From Klebsiella pneumoniae (GTDB lineage Bacteria > Desulfobacterota > Binatia > UBA12015), in NCBI GenBank assembly GCA_945872365.1, contig CAMBZJ010000002.1:103899-167898 (forward strand): DNA of 64,000 bases. The letters run 5' to 3'. The position numbers and the translations under genes are program-made. Below the pieces are notes generated by a model that did no database searches, was not told where the DNA came from, and was given only the letters and a program-made list of their open reading frames with translations. Below, piece after piece: positions 18,835-27,998 of the stretch (positions are counted from its first letter, which is position 1; the number at the start of each line of letters is the position of its first letter).

Positions 18835-19629
18835 ATGTTCGACGTGAGTTTCCTGAATCGCCTGAGGAACGCCGAACTCGATCTTATACTCCCCCACCTT
18901 CCTGCCGGCGCTCGGCTGCTGGAATTCGGTGCGGGTACTGGAATCCAGGCGCGACGTCTCGCCGATCTGGGTTTTGACGTGACGGCCGTGGATCTCGCTA
19001 CCTCGGAATATTCCGGGCACCGCCAGTTCCCGATCCTGGACTACGACGGGCAGCGCATCCCGCTTCCGGACGCTTCGGTCGACGTCGTGTACTCATCGAA
19101 CGTGCTCGAGCACGTACCGAAGATCCAGGAGACGCTCGTCGAATTCCGACGCGTCACGAAGCCCGGGGGACACGGCGTACACCTCATGCCATCCGTCGCT
19201 TGGCGATTCTGGACTTCTACCGCAGGCCCCTTCACATCGGCACAGGCGGCCCTCCACCTCCTGCGCCTCCTGCGGCCCTCGCCGAATCCGCGAACGAGTC
19301 GGGGTGCCGAAGCACGCAGGGCGCTGAAGTTTCTTCTCGCAGGCCTCCTTCCGCTCGCACATGGAACGTCGCGCGACGCCTTTTCGGAGCTCTGGACCTT
19401 TCGCGCGGCTGCCTGGCGCCGAACCTTCGCAAGAGCGGGCTTCGAGGTGGACTCCATCCGGCCAACGGGCCTGTTCCACTCCGGGCACATGCTGATGGGT
19501 CCTGCTCTCGGAATCACGTCGCGAACACGCCTCGCTCGCCATCTCGGCAGCGCCGCCAACCTTTACAAGGTACACACGAAGCCCCTCGACGATCGCCCGG
19601 TCCTGCCTGGCCGGAAGGACAGCAAATGA
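18835..19629 (+). CDS. Class I SAM-dependent methyltransferase
   Basis: 264 residues. The SAM-binding core is clear: L-L-E-F-G-A-G-T-G-I-Q-A near residues 28-39, then D-V-T-A-V-D, then the P-L-P-D-A-S-V-D-V-V-Y-S-S-N-V-L-E-H-V segment of the methyltransferase_11 type. The C-terminal half is less conserved. Its stop overlaps by four bases an ATG (19626) that would start the acyltransferase gene were that frame intact. The position next to the glycan locus suggests a small-molecule or sugar substrate; inference only. Confidence 0.82.
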   Translation: MFDVSFLNRLRNAELDLILPHLPAGARLLEFGAGTGIQARRLADLGFDVTAVDLATSEYSGHRQFPILDYDGQRIPLPDASVDVVYSSNVLEHVPKIQETLVEFRRVTKPGGHGVHLMPSVAWRFWTSTAGPFTSAQAALHLLRLLRPSPNPRTSRGAEARRALKFLLAGLLPLAHGTSRDAFSELWTFRAAAWRRTFARAGFEVDSIRPTGLFHSGHMLMGPALGITSRTRLARHLGSAANLYKVHTKPLDDRPVLPGRKDSK

Positions 19630-19681
19630 GTCCCCGGGGTACCGGAGACACCACCACGAGCCATGGCTGGACGCCGTCCGA

Positions 19682-20719
19682 GTGCTGGCCTGCCTGCTCG
19701 TGATCGTGATCCATTCTCCAATGATCCGAAATGGTCAAGGAAGCTTCTGGTTGTCGGCATTCAACTATCTCGCATCGCCCTGCATCGGACTGTTCTTCAT
19801 GATCTCGGGGGCGACTCTTCTCCCCATTCGCGTGAGCACCAGGAGCTTTTTGCGATCTCGCTTCGGCCGCATCGTCCCACCGCTGGTCACATGGTCGATC
19901 CTCTACCTCGGGGTCGCCGTCCTGTACGCCGAGACGTCACCGGGGGACGCCCTTGCCGCAGCCCTTCGGATTCCTTTTGCCGCAGTGGGTAACGGCGCCT
20001 TCTGGTTCCTCTACTCGCTGCTCGGACTCTACCTCTTCCTGCCGTTCCTATCGCCCTGGATCGCAGGTGCGACGCCAGCAATGCTGCGACTATACCTCGG
20101 GGCCTGGGTCCTTGCGCTCGGCGTTCCCTATGTCGACGCACTCCTCCCTGGCGTCTCCCAGGCATTGGCGACACCGGATGGACTGCTCGCGAACTTCCAG
20201 AGCTATGCGGGATACGCGGTTGCCGGCTTTTACCTGCGCAAGTATCCGCCCGATCACGCAACCCGCCTTCTTACACCACGTCGCGCCATACCATTCACTC
20301 TCGTCTCGGTCGTGATCCCGGTACTATTCTACCTCGGCGTCTTTCGTGGGCTCGAGAACAGAGTCCTTTACGGCTACCTGACCGCCAATGTTGCACTGCT
20401 GGCAGTTGGCTTGTTTCGCATCATGCAACGCGGGGCACCACACCTTGTTCAGTGGAAGACCCCGCTTCAACAAGTGGGAGCGGACACGTTCGGCATCTAC
20501 CTCGTACACCTGATGATTCTCCGGCGCGTCGTTCAACCGATCGTCATCGCTCACGGTCCGGAGTTTCCGCTGCTCCAGATTCCAGCCACCGCCGCAGCGA
20601 CCTTCCTGCTGTCCCTTTGCCTCGTCGAGCTGATCCGTATGCTCCCCGGGTTCCTGCCCTATCTGCTGCTGGGCACGGACGAGTCGAGTCATCCCGCTGG
20701 CACTTTCGGCGGAGGTTGA
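19682..20719 (+). CDS. Acyltransferase-3 family membrane protein, start disrupted
   Basis: 345 residues from a GTG at 19682, with about ten hydrophobic segments typical of OafA/NodX/WcaH-type acyltransferase_3 proteins that O-acylate surface sugars. The conserved family start (P-W-L-D-A-V-R-V-L-A-C-L-L-V-I-V-I-H-S) lies partly upstream of this codon, in the same frame but without an ATG. An ATG that overlaps the preceding gene's stop (19626) is out of frame by one base; adding one base in the CCCCGGGG run at 19632-19639 would restore a full-length protein of about 364 residues. It converges on the next gene. Confidence 0.7.
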   Translation: MLACLLVIVIHSPMIRNGQGSFWLSAFNYLASPCIGLFFMISGATLLPIRVSTRSFLRSRFGRIVPPLVTWSILYLGVAVLYAETSPGDALAAALRIPFAAVGNGAFWFLYSLLGLYLFLPFLSPWIAGATPAMLRLYLGAWVLALGVPYVDALLPGVSQALATPDGLLANFQSYAGYAVAGFYLRKYPPDHATRLLTPRRAIPFTLVSVVIPVLFYLGVFRGLENRVLYGYLTANVALLAVGLFRIMQRGAPHLVQWKTPLQQVGADTFGIYLVHLMILRRVVQPIVIAHGPEFPLLQIPATAAATFLLSLCLVELIRMLPGFLPYLLLGTDESSHPAGTFGGG

Positions 20720-20731
20720 AGCCCTTCGCCA

Positions 20732-21451
20732 TCAGGCAAGCTCCGGTACGTCATCGCGGCGCCGGAAGACCCCGATCCAGTAGTTAGCCGGCAGGCCGCA
20801 AAGTCTCGCAAACGCATCGAGGCCACCGAGAGCCATAAGCGACGCGGGATTCTCCCCGAGGGCATAGCTCGGCAGAAACGTGCAACCCCGTGTCTCCACG
20901 GGCTCGTACCCGCAACGGTCGAAGAGCCTGCACACGCCCGGTTGGTCGAGCGCGCCCCGGTTGAACACCCCATCGAGCCAAGGCCGGTCACGATAAAAGG
21001 CTCGGTAGTTGGGACCATCGAGGTCATCGCAGACCACGACGACATGGCGGAAGCGTCCCCGATTCGAACGGAACAGGCCCTGAACGTCATCCAGAAGGAA
21101 CAGGGAATTCACGATGAGCCACACGTCGCGATTGGACCGGCTCCGCAGGGGAATGTGCCGAACGTCCGCGCAGCGGATCGCATTCTTCAATCGCGGGATC
21201 CTCTGTCGCGCCAGGTGGACGGCTTCCTCCGAGAGATCGAGCAACTCGAGATTCCATGTTGGTCGCCAGCGCTGGAGCCAGTAGGAGATGACTCCGGAAC
21301 CGCAAGGTGCGTCGACGATCGTCGCTTCGGGTTCATGGACGCAGTCGAGGATCTGCAGAATCTCGCGAGCCCATGGCTTGTGAGGGTAGGAGTGATTCGT
21401 CAGCCAGCGGAGAAGCGGTGTCGCGATACCCGTCCCCATGGCTGGCCTCAC
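20732..21451 (-). CDS. Class I SAM-dependent methyltransferase
   Basis: 239 residues, starting at a GTG (21451) that overlaps the FrhB-like stop in a GTGA arrangement. A SAM-binding motif V-D-A-P-C-G-S-G-V-I-S-Y-W is near residues 46-58, followed by L-E-L-L-D-L-S and an R-C-A-D-V-R-H-I-P-L segment. The terminal part (about 190-239) contains Cys and aromatic residues and no recognised domain. It is the last gene of the minus-strand glycan locus; the substrate is unknown. Confidence 0.75.
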   Translation of the reverse strand: MRPAMGTGIATPLLRWLTNHSYPHKPWAREILQILDCVHEPEATIVDAPCGSGVISYWLQRWRPTWNLELLDLSEEAVHLARQRIPRLKNAIRCADVRHIPLRSRSNRDVWLIVNSLFLLDDVQGLFRSNRGRFRHVVVVCDDLDGPNYRAFYRDRPWLDGVFNRGALDQPGVCRLFDRCGYEPVETRGCTFLPSYALGENPASLMALGGLDAFARLCGLPANYWIGVFRRRDDVPELA

Positions 21452-22920
21452 CGGAACATCCGTCGGACCCGGGACGCCACTCTCCGAAGCACGTCGGCCG
21501 CCCGTCGCTGGATCGACGGCCGCAACATTCGACGGTACCGCTTCACGCGGGGGCGCATGGCGTCGAGAAAGACGTCGAGATCGTCGGCCTCTCGCGCACG
21601 GCGGAAGGCATCATGGCTCGCCGCCGCAAGCAGCGTCCGCATCTCGTAAAGGCGCCTCCGACGACGCGAGATCCCGGCCGACGACGGCAATACCCGCTTT
21701 GGCGGTCGCCAGCGGCCCTTGCTGTCCTCGAGTTGCAGCCGATGAGCGAGCCCTTCGCGGCGGTGGCGGAAGCCACCCGCCTGAGAAGCCACGACCTCAT
21801 CGACGCTGATCTGCTCGAGGTGGACTCGCCCCTCGACACTTGCCCTCTCCAGCATGCGCGCAACGGCTCTCGACCGCACCACGACTAGGTTCGTCCCCTT
21901 CGGATCGCCATCGTAACGAGGCAACCAGGCGTCCCCGATCGATACGTCGCTCGTCTCTCCCACGACGTCGTCGCAGAACTCGCACGCCCTGCTCTTGAAC
22001 ATTCCTTCGCCCCATTGGCTCGCGAAGTATTCGCCTGCGGCGTTCTCGACGACCACCGGATTCCGCCCCGATCGCCCCGAGATCCTGACGCCATAGCGAC
22101 TCGCTGGGCCCTCCGGACGCTTGTGGCGAAAGTCGATCCCTTCGATCTCGTCGGGCCGGATGCCCGACTGCCACGCCATGGACTCGGCGAACCCCGTGCT
22201 CTTCATGTGACCACAGAAAAGGCCAACCACGAGTGCAACTCGCTCCCGTAAGACCTCCGACTCTCGGCAGGCAAGTCGCAGAGCCTTCGCGAAGCATGGC
22301 AATGCGACGACTGCGTATCGACCCGGCGTCTCGGTCATCATCCGAATGAGACCCGACATTTCGACCGGATAGTATCGCGATTTAGCTCCCCGACGAACCT
22401 CCTCTTCCGACGTCGAGATGCCGTACTCGAAAAGCGGACGGCTACCGGGCCGCATCACGACATGCACCGCAGCATCCGCGAGACCTGAGCGGAGAGCCTC
22501 GACGAGGAGCCATGTCGTCAACCCGCCCGAGGAGCCATCCTGCCGGAAGGTATCTTCAACAACCCATCCCGCCCACGTAGCGAGATATCGTCCGAGAGAC
22601 GGGTCCGCAGTCGTGCCGGCCCCGAAGAGTTCGAGCCCCAGCACGTCCTCGTTCGCCGAAGACGCGGAAAATGGGCAGACCCGCTCGGCCACGCCGACGC
22701 CGTCGTGGATGCGGGAGGAAGGGACGGCCACATACTGCCCTTCCTCGTCGAGGCGAATCGACAGCGCCGAATCCAGCCCCGCGCAAGCCCCGCAACCGAC
22801 GCAGAAGCCGCCCGCCACGACCGTCGAGAACACGTCCAGGCCGCTCGAATGCGGAGGACCGGCCGGTACGGCCGGCAAGACTCCGCCGCGCCTGGGCGCG
22901 CTCACCTGTCTGTTGCCCAT
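21448..22920 (-). CDS. FrhB-like Fe-S protein (coenzyme F420 hydrogenase beta-subunit family) of a glycan locus
   Basis: About 490 residues. A ferredoxin-like cluster C-V-G-C-G-A-C (Cys40, 43, 46) with a distal V-C-P (Cys82) precedes the FrhB domain: Q-D-G-S-S-G-G-L-T-T, A-K-S-R-Y-Y-P-V, V-A-L-P-C-F-A-K-A-L, G-L-F-C-G-H, and the C-terminal A-C-E-F-C-D-D-V-V-G-E-T-S-D-V-S-I-G-D-A-W motif. A basic extension of about 100 residues follows. Relatives occur next to polysaccharide pyruvyl transferases in glycan clusters; their reaction is unknown and F420 use should not be assumed. The ATG at 22920 overlaps the upstream stop by 19 bases; a GTG at 22905 giving a GTGA overlap is equally possible. Confidence 0.82.
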   Translation of the reverse strand: MGNRQVSAPRRGGVLPAVPAGPPHSSGLDVFSTVVAGGFCVGCGACAGLDSALSIRLDEEGQYVAVPSSRIHDGVGVAERVCPFSASSANEDVLGLELFGAGTTADPSLGRYLATWAGWVVEDTFRQDGSSGGLTTWLLVEALRSGLADAAVHVVMRPGSRPLFEYGISTSEEEVRRGAKSRYYPVEMSGLIRMMTETPGRYAVVALPCFAKALRLACRESEVLRERVALVVGLFCGHMKSTGFAESMAWQSGIRPDEIEGIDFRHKRPEGPASRYGVRISGRSGRNPVVVENAAGEYFASQWGEGMFKSRACEFCDDVVGETSDVSIGDAWLPRYDGDPKGTNLVVVRSRAVARMLERASVEGRVHLEQISVDEVVASQAGGFRHRREGLAHRLQLEDSKGRWRPPKRVLPSSAGISRRRRRLYEMRTLLAAASHDAFRRAREADDLDVFLDAMRPRVKRYRRMLRPSIQRRAADVLRRVASRVRRMFR

Positions 22921-24155
22921 GAGGGCGACGAGCGCGCCCACACCTGTCGCCACGACGCTCGCAGAGATCGCAGGCGTTCCCGACACTCCTTCTCCCGCTC
23001 CAAGAATGAATCCCAAGCGCGCACGAGCGCACCCTCGTCGTCGATGGTCGCGATCGGGACGACTACCCCCTCGTCGACGCCGAAGAGATCGCGCGCAATT
23101 CCACGGGCCTTGACGCTGTATCCGAGAGCCATAGTCGGAACGCCACTCGAATAGGCAGCGATGGTCGCGTGCGTGCGCGCTCCGACAAACGCCCGACACC
23201 TTGCAATGATGCCCTTCAACTCCTGGCAACCGGCCTCCGGGACCGAAACCACCCGTTGGGTCGACGCGAACTGTCTCAGGATGGGCTCCATGGCGATGCG
23301 ATCGTCGTCGTCCGAGCGTACGACATGCGGGATGAGTGCCACCGTCGCCGAAGGCGCCGCGAGGATACGCTCGACCATCCGGAGGACCGCCCGGGTCAAG
23401 AGACCATCCCCCCGCTCGTGCGAGATCGCGAGGGGGCTGAGATTGATCCCGACGGTCTCGCCCTCGATGAATCCGGGGGGGAGAGTCCCGTCGATCGCTT
23501 GCAGGCAAAACGCCGGGTCGGGCAGCAGGCTGATCGGCGTCTTCAGTCCGCGGTCGACCAGCGCATCACGGGTGATGGACTCGCGAGCAACGATCCGGTC
23601 GAATCCCTCGAGATTCCGAATCATGGTCTTGTCGATCGACGAGGGCTCGATGGAACAACCCCAGAGCAGGTTCCGCGCACCTCGGCGGCGGATCATCTCG
23701 TCAGCCACGTAGAGCCAAGTCCGGTCGCCGTAGCAGTAGTTGTCGCCACCGATCGAGAGTGCCACCGTGTCGCGCTCCGTGCGCGCAGCGATCGCGGCGT
23801 TCTTGAATCGCCAGAACCGCTCGTCGGATCCGGTCAGCTTGTGACTGACGGCCGTCGCCACATACTGCCATGGAGAGAGCGGAGAAAAGCACTCCTGGTC
23901 GATCACCTCGACCACGCCAGCGAGACCGGCCTGCAAGTCCTCGTCGGGTCGCATCGAGACGAGCCGTGACGGCACACCACGACCGCCGACGAGGTCCACC
24001 GTCGAACGCACGATGGCTTCGCAACCGTGGTTCGCCGACCCACCGTGCCCGTAAAGGAGTATCGACGACGGTCTCGGACCTTCGATGACCGATTCTCCGC
24101 CAGAGGTGCCGTCCTCGATCCCGACGGCCGCCCCCTCCTCCGGTCCCGCCAGCAT
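22902..24155 (-). CDS. Polysaccharide pyruvyl transferase family protein
   Basis: 417 residues of the WcaK/CsaB-type pyruvyl transferase family, which use PEP to add pyruvate ketals to sugars. Visible motifs: G-H-G-G-S-A-N-H-G-C-E-A-I-V near residue 40, L-S-I-G-G-D-N-Y-C-Y-G-D, W-G-C-S-I-E-P, V-A-R-E-S-I-T, L-L-P-D-P-A-F, and the C-terminal V-G-A-R-T-H-A-T-I-A-A-Y-S-S-G-V-P. I chose the ATG at 24155, one base after the upstream stop. It probably decorates the polymer made by the locus; the exact sugar is unknown. Confidence 0.85.
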   Translation of the reverse strand: MLAGPEEGAAVGIEDGTSGGESVIEGPRPSSILLYGHGGSANHGCEAIVRSTVDLVGGRGVPSRLVSMRPDEDLQAGLAGVVEVIDQECFSPLSPWQYVATAVSHKLTGSDERFWRFKNAAIAARTERDTVALSIGGDNYCYGDRTWLYVADEMIRRRGARNLLWGCSIEPSSIDKTMIRNLEGFDRIVARESITRDALVDRGLKTPISLLPDPAFCLQAIDGTLPPGFIEGETVGINLSPLAISHERGDGLLTRAVLRMVERILAAPSATVALIPHVVRSDDDDRIAMEPILRQFASTQRVVSVPEAGCQELKGIIARCRAFVGARTHATIAAYSSGVPTMALGYSVKARGIARDLFGVDEGVVVPIATIDDEGALVRAWDSFLEREKECRERLRSLRASWRQVWARSSPSWATDR

Positions 24156-24156
24156 C

Positions 24157-25017
24157 TCAGACGACCCGCGAGCGGCACAGGCAAAGGTGCTCGCCACCCC
24201 CGAAATAACCACGGGTCAGACCAAACGGCAGGTATCGTAGGATCATCCCGGCAACCCGCTCGCGGAACGTCGTGGCGGTCCTTGTTCCTGCACCCAGCCG
24301 AACGGGACTCCCCGTACCCTCGGGGAGCAAGATGCCGTCGGAGCCGGCTGGCACGATGGTTTGAACAACTCGCCGCTCAAGAATCTCGAGTCCGTTGGAC
24401 TCCAGCAGGTGTTCCAGTGCGGCAGGCGTGAAAAAGTGCACGTGGCCATCGGGGTGCGACGCTCCAGCCTCGAAAAAGGGCTTACCCCCCCGCCACTCAC
24501 CACCTGTCTCGAGAGGCGTTTTGAGGATCGCGTAGCGGGACGCTTCCGCGACCCGCCGCAGCAGGCGCCCCGCTTCCGGGACGTGCTCCACGACGTCGAA
24601 GAGTGTCACTAGGTCGAAAACGCCGGCACCCGCATCCCCTTCGGCGAAATCCCCCCGAATGAACTCTATTCCGGGAAACATCTCGGAACCGAGCTTCACG
24701 AAGCCGCTCCCGAGTTCGAAAACACTCGTCTCGGGTGCTTCCCCCTGTTGCTCGGCGATGAAGCTGGCCATGGCGTTTGCACCGAAGCCGAAACAGCCGC
24801 CGATATCCGCGTAGCGGCGAATCCGCCCGGCGTCCCCGAAAAGCCTTCGACCGAAGATGCGGAAGGCTAGCCAACTCTTGAAGACGGCACGCGCCGGGTA
24901 GCCCGGCCTCGCGAGAACGGTCGACGAGTATTCGGCGTAGAACCGGACCGGGTCGAACGCCTCGGAGCGGCCGAGACCCCGCGAAGGCAGCCCGGCCTCG
25001 TCGCTCGACGGCGTCAT
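24157..25017 (-). CDS. Class I SAM-dependent methyltransferase
   Basis: 286 residues from the ATG at 25017, which overlaps the upstream gene's stop (ATGA). It has Y-A-D-I-G-G-C-F-G-F-G-A-N-A near residue 70, V-F-E-L-G-S-G, then F-D-L-V-T-L-F-D-V-V-E-H-V-P-E-A and a C-terminal H-F-F-T-P-A-A-L-E-H-L-L-E-S-N-G-L-E segment, the arrangement of methyltransferase_23-type enzymes in glycan clusters. The target is probably a sugar or lipid-linked sugar (inference from context). Confidence 0.8.
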   Translation of the reverse strand: MTPSSDEAGLPSRGLGRSEAFDPVRFYAEYSSTVLARPGYPARAVFKSWLAFRIFGRRLFGDAGRIRRYADIGGCFGFGANAMASFIAEQQGEAPETSVFELGSGFVKLGSEMFPGIEFIRGDFAEGDAGAGVFDLVTLFDVVEHVPEAGRLLRRVAEASRYAILKTPLETGGEWRGGKPFFEAGASHPDGHVHFFTPAALEHLLESNGLEILERRVVQTIVPAGSDGILLPEGTGSPVRLGAGTRTATTFRERVAGMILRYLPFGLTRGYFGGGEHLCLCRSRVV

Positions 25018-26805
25018 CCGCAGCCATCCCGTACCGATGAAGGACAAGGTCCCGAATGGGCCGCCGGAGTCGCCCAGGAAAGCTCAAGCTCGACATCGCT
25101 CCCAGCGCCGAGCTCAGACGATGGGGGCCAAACCATCAGGAACGTCCCGATTCGTAAAGGCAGTAACATGAGGTGAGCCACCTCCGTCGTCGGCGGGGCG
25201 CCATCCCCGAACCACTTGCGCAGCCGACCCACACGCTCAGTCGCCTGCCCGCTTCCGCTGCGACGAATCCAGCGCCCCACGACGCTTCCGGAGCGTGTCT
25301 CCTCGCGCTCGAACCTGCCGACGAGGACCTGAGCGTCAGGCACCGGGCAGAGTAGCGGCCACCCGACTCCAGGTCTGACCATTCCCGGGACACCCGCCTC
25401 GCCGGGAGTGCGTTGGAGGACGATCCTATCGTAGGACGCAGGATCGAGTCCGCTCATGGCGTACTTTCCGAAGAACAACGCCGTGATTCGATTGTGGAAG
25501 TTCTGCGGGTCGGCTGAGATCTCCGCCCCAAGCACGAAGCGGTTGACCGGCGCCGGTTCCACACGCACTACCTCTGCCCCTTGCTGTACCTGCGATATCA
25601 TCGCCGCATACGACTTCGCATACTTCGCCACGGCTGTCGATGCTCGCGCGTAGTCGAGAACGGTTGCGACGCCCACTACGAGTACCACCGCCCGAAAGAG
25701 CCCCCGCGGCGAAAGGATCTCCCAGGCGAGGTCCAGTGCCACGACGATTCCGAAGACTGAGATCCCGAAGCCGATCCGCTCGTCCGGATAGCCGACGATC
25801 ACAGCGAAGAGAGACGAGAAGAGAACGGTGGAGAGGCACGGCCAGTCGGCGATGATCGTCCTTCTCGTCCGACGCGCATCCAGCACGCAACCCGCGAGCA
25901 TAGCTACGAAGAGCACGGGCACGATGCGCAGCGATCGAAACATCGCGACCGTATCCAAAAGATGGGTGACGAAGCCTCCCATGGCTGGCCTGCCCATTCG
26001 CCCCTTCGACCAGCACACGCTGCCGCAACCCCGGGGCGAGTAATAGCCCGAAACTGCCAAGGAGGAAGCCTCCCAGTCGGACGGCGACATCCCCACCGAG
26101 ACGACTCCGATGCCGCCACCCGAGTAGCAACGCCGTCGGTAGCACCCCGGCGATGATGGACTCCTGGGTCAGTCCGACTGCGGCACAAGCCGCGAACGCC
26201 CCGGCGGCGCGTAGCGGTGATCGGCCGCCCCCCGCCCCGTTCTCGGACAGCAAGCGCATCAAGGCCCCGAGGAAGAGCACGCTAAACGTGGCCGGCCAGA
26301 AGTAGCAGAGTGCGCCGGAGAGCCAGAGGACTGTCTGGCCCGGGAAAGGGAGCAGCCACCAGAGCGCCTCGGATAACGCCGCGATTGCCCACGACCCCTC
26401 CTTGCGCAGACCCGACCGGCTGAGACCGAGGAGTCCGAGAACCAACACGACGGCCATGCCGGTATTCAGCAGGTCGAACCCCTGCTTGCCGGTGTAGGCA
26501 AAGAGTTCCCACAACGCCATCGGCACAAGGCGTCCGTTGATCGTCAGGTAGGTATTGACAAGGCTCTCGACGGCCTCACCGAACGAGTCGATTCGCTCAG
26601 CCGTCGGACGTACCTTTGCCCACGGGTCGGGGCCATAAACGAAGGCTCCAGCGTAGTCGTCAAGCTGAAACGGCGTCATCGCGTTGAGACGCCAGAATGA
26701 ACACAGGCACACCCCCGCAACCGTCGCGAATAGGATGCCCCGCGTTGGCTTGCTTGCTCCGGCCGGACCCGTACCAGGAACGGGACTCCGCGAAACAAGG
26801 CTCAT
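25014..26805 (-). pseudogene. DUF6056-like polytopic membrane protein, frameshifted
   Basis: The first part (26805 down to about 25985) encodes several membrane helices and an N-terminal F-Q-L-D-D-Y motif plus N-G-R-L-V-P, resembling DUF6056-like proteins of glycan loci. At a CCC run (25978-25980 on the plus strand) the reading frame shifts: the second frame continues with G-G-F-V-T-H-L-L-D, further helices and a soluble C-terminus ending at 25014. The total, 1792 bases, is one more than a multiple of three, so removing one base gives a single 596-residue protein. Both ends overlap neighbours as ATGA. Either a sequencing/assembly error or a recent inactivating indel. Confidence 0.65.
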
Positions 26806-27998
26806 CGGGAGCCCCCTAACGGCGACGCATACCCTCCGTCGGGAGATTGCGCCTGAAGGCACGATCGGTAGAGCTTCAGGAGCGCCATCCAGACCTCGCT
26901 CCGCTCGAAGCGCGGGACAACGGACTGACGGGCGCGGGACCGCAGCGCCTCACGGAGGCACCGATCATCGATCATGCGGCGCATCGCGTCGCCGAGAGCC
27001 ACCGCATCGTGCGGAGGTACGACGAGCCCGTTGTGGCCGTTCTCTATGATCTCGTTGCAACCATTCACGTCGGTCACAATGGAGGGAAGCCCCATGGCCG
27101 CAGCCTGAAGTACCGCGTTCGGGAAGCCCTCACGGTGGCTCGGAAGGACGAAGCAATCCGCCATCGCCAGCCAGGGCCTGACGTCGTCGACGAAGCCCGT
27201 TCTTAGGACACCGGGATTCCGCTCGAGAAGCTCTCGGGTGCGCGGCTCGAGCGGGTCGATGGTCGGCTCCTCATCTCCGAGCAGGACGAGAGCAATTCCC
27301 CGAGCCATCTCGGCCTGAACGGCAACAAAGGCCTCGGCGAGCTCTGCCATTCCCTTGTCCCGGACCAGCCGCCCGACGAAGATGAAGACAAAGGCCTCCG
27401 GGTCCGTCAACACCTCGCGACGGTGTGCCATCACCCTCTCGGGACCCCAAACCGCCGGATCGAAGTACTCAGAGTCGATACCATTGACGTTTCCCGGCCC
27501 GACCACCTGTGGCATCGCCCCCGTCACGCCGAAGCGAGCAAGGTCCCGCGCCACGCCCGCACCCTCAGGTATGACACACGTCGCCAAGCGACAGATGAGT
27601 CGGTCGGCGCGCAGCAATAGACCCCTTTCGACACCCCTGCGCGACGGAAAGACGAGACCCGTGAAGGTGTGGATTCGACACGGGACACCGGCGAGACGTG
27701 CCGCAAGCATCGACAGAAGCCCGGCCTTGGGCGTCATCGAGTGGACGATGAGCGGCATCTCCCGACGAAACAGCTGGTACAGCCTCCAGAGGCTGGCAAG
27801 ATCCGCCAGAGGACTCGGCCTGCGGCGCATCTCGACGGCCTCGACCCGAACGCCCTCGCGTCTTCCCACCGCAGCCATGACGTCCTTGCCCGAGCCTACG
27901 GCGAGAACATCGAAGTGACGAGACAGGAACGCGAGTTGCCCGGGAATGAGCAGCTGCAGCGAGAGGCCGACTGTGGCGGTTCGAATCAGTTCGGCCAC
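26802..27998 (-). CDS. Glycosyltransferase family 4 (GT-B), EpsD/PglA-like
   Basis: 398 residues from a GTG at 27998, overlapping the upstream gene by 13 bases. N-terminal donor-independent half: L-L-I-P-G-Q-L-A-F-L-S-R-H-F-D-V, V-H-S-M-T-P-K-A-G-L-L-S-M-L-A-A-R-L-A-G-V. C-terminal GT4 half: F-I-F-V-G-R-L-V-R-D-K-G-M, the acidic E-x7-E loop in P-S-H-R-E-G-F-P-N-A-V-L-Q-A-A-A, and N-G-x-x-V-P-P-H-D. The pattern resembles N-acetylhexosamine transferases acting on lipid-linked bacillosamine, but the exact donor is unknown. Confidence 0.85.
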   Translation of the reverse strand: MAELIRTATVGLSLQLLIPGQLAFLSRHFDVLAVGSGKDVMAAVGRREGVRVEAVEMRRRPSPLADLASLWRLYQLFRREMPLIVHSMTPKAGLLSMLAARLAGVPCRIHTFTGLVFPSRRGVERGLLLRADRLICRLATCVIPEGAGVARDLARFGVTGAMPQVVGPGNVNGIDSEYFDPAVWGPERVMAHRREVLTDPEAFVFIFVGRLVRDKGMAELAEAFVAVQAEMARGIALVLLGDEEPTIDPLEPRTRELLERNPGVLRTGFVDDVRPWLAMADCFVLPSHREGFPNAVLQAAAMGLPSIVTDVNGCNEIIENGHNGLVVPPHDAVALGDAMRRMIDDRCLREALRSRARQSVVPRFERSEVWMALLKLYRSCLQAQSPDGGYASPLGGSR

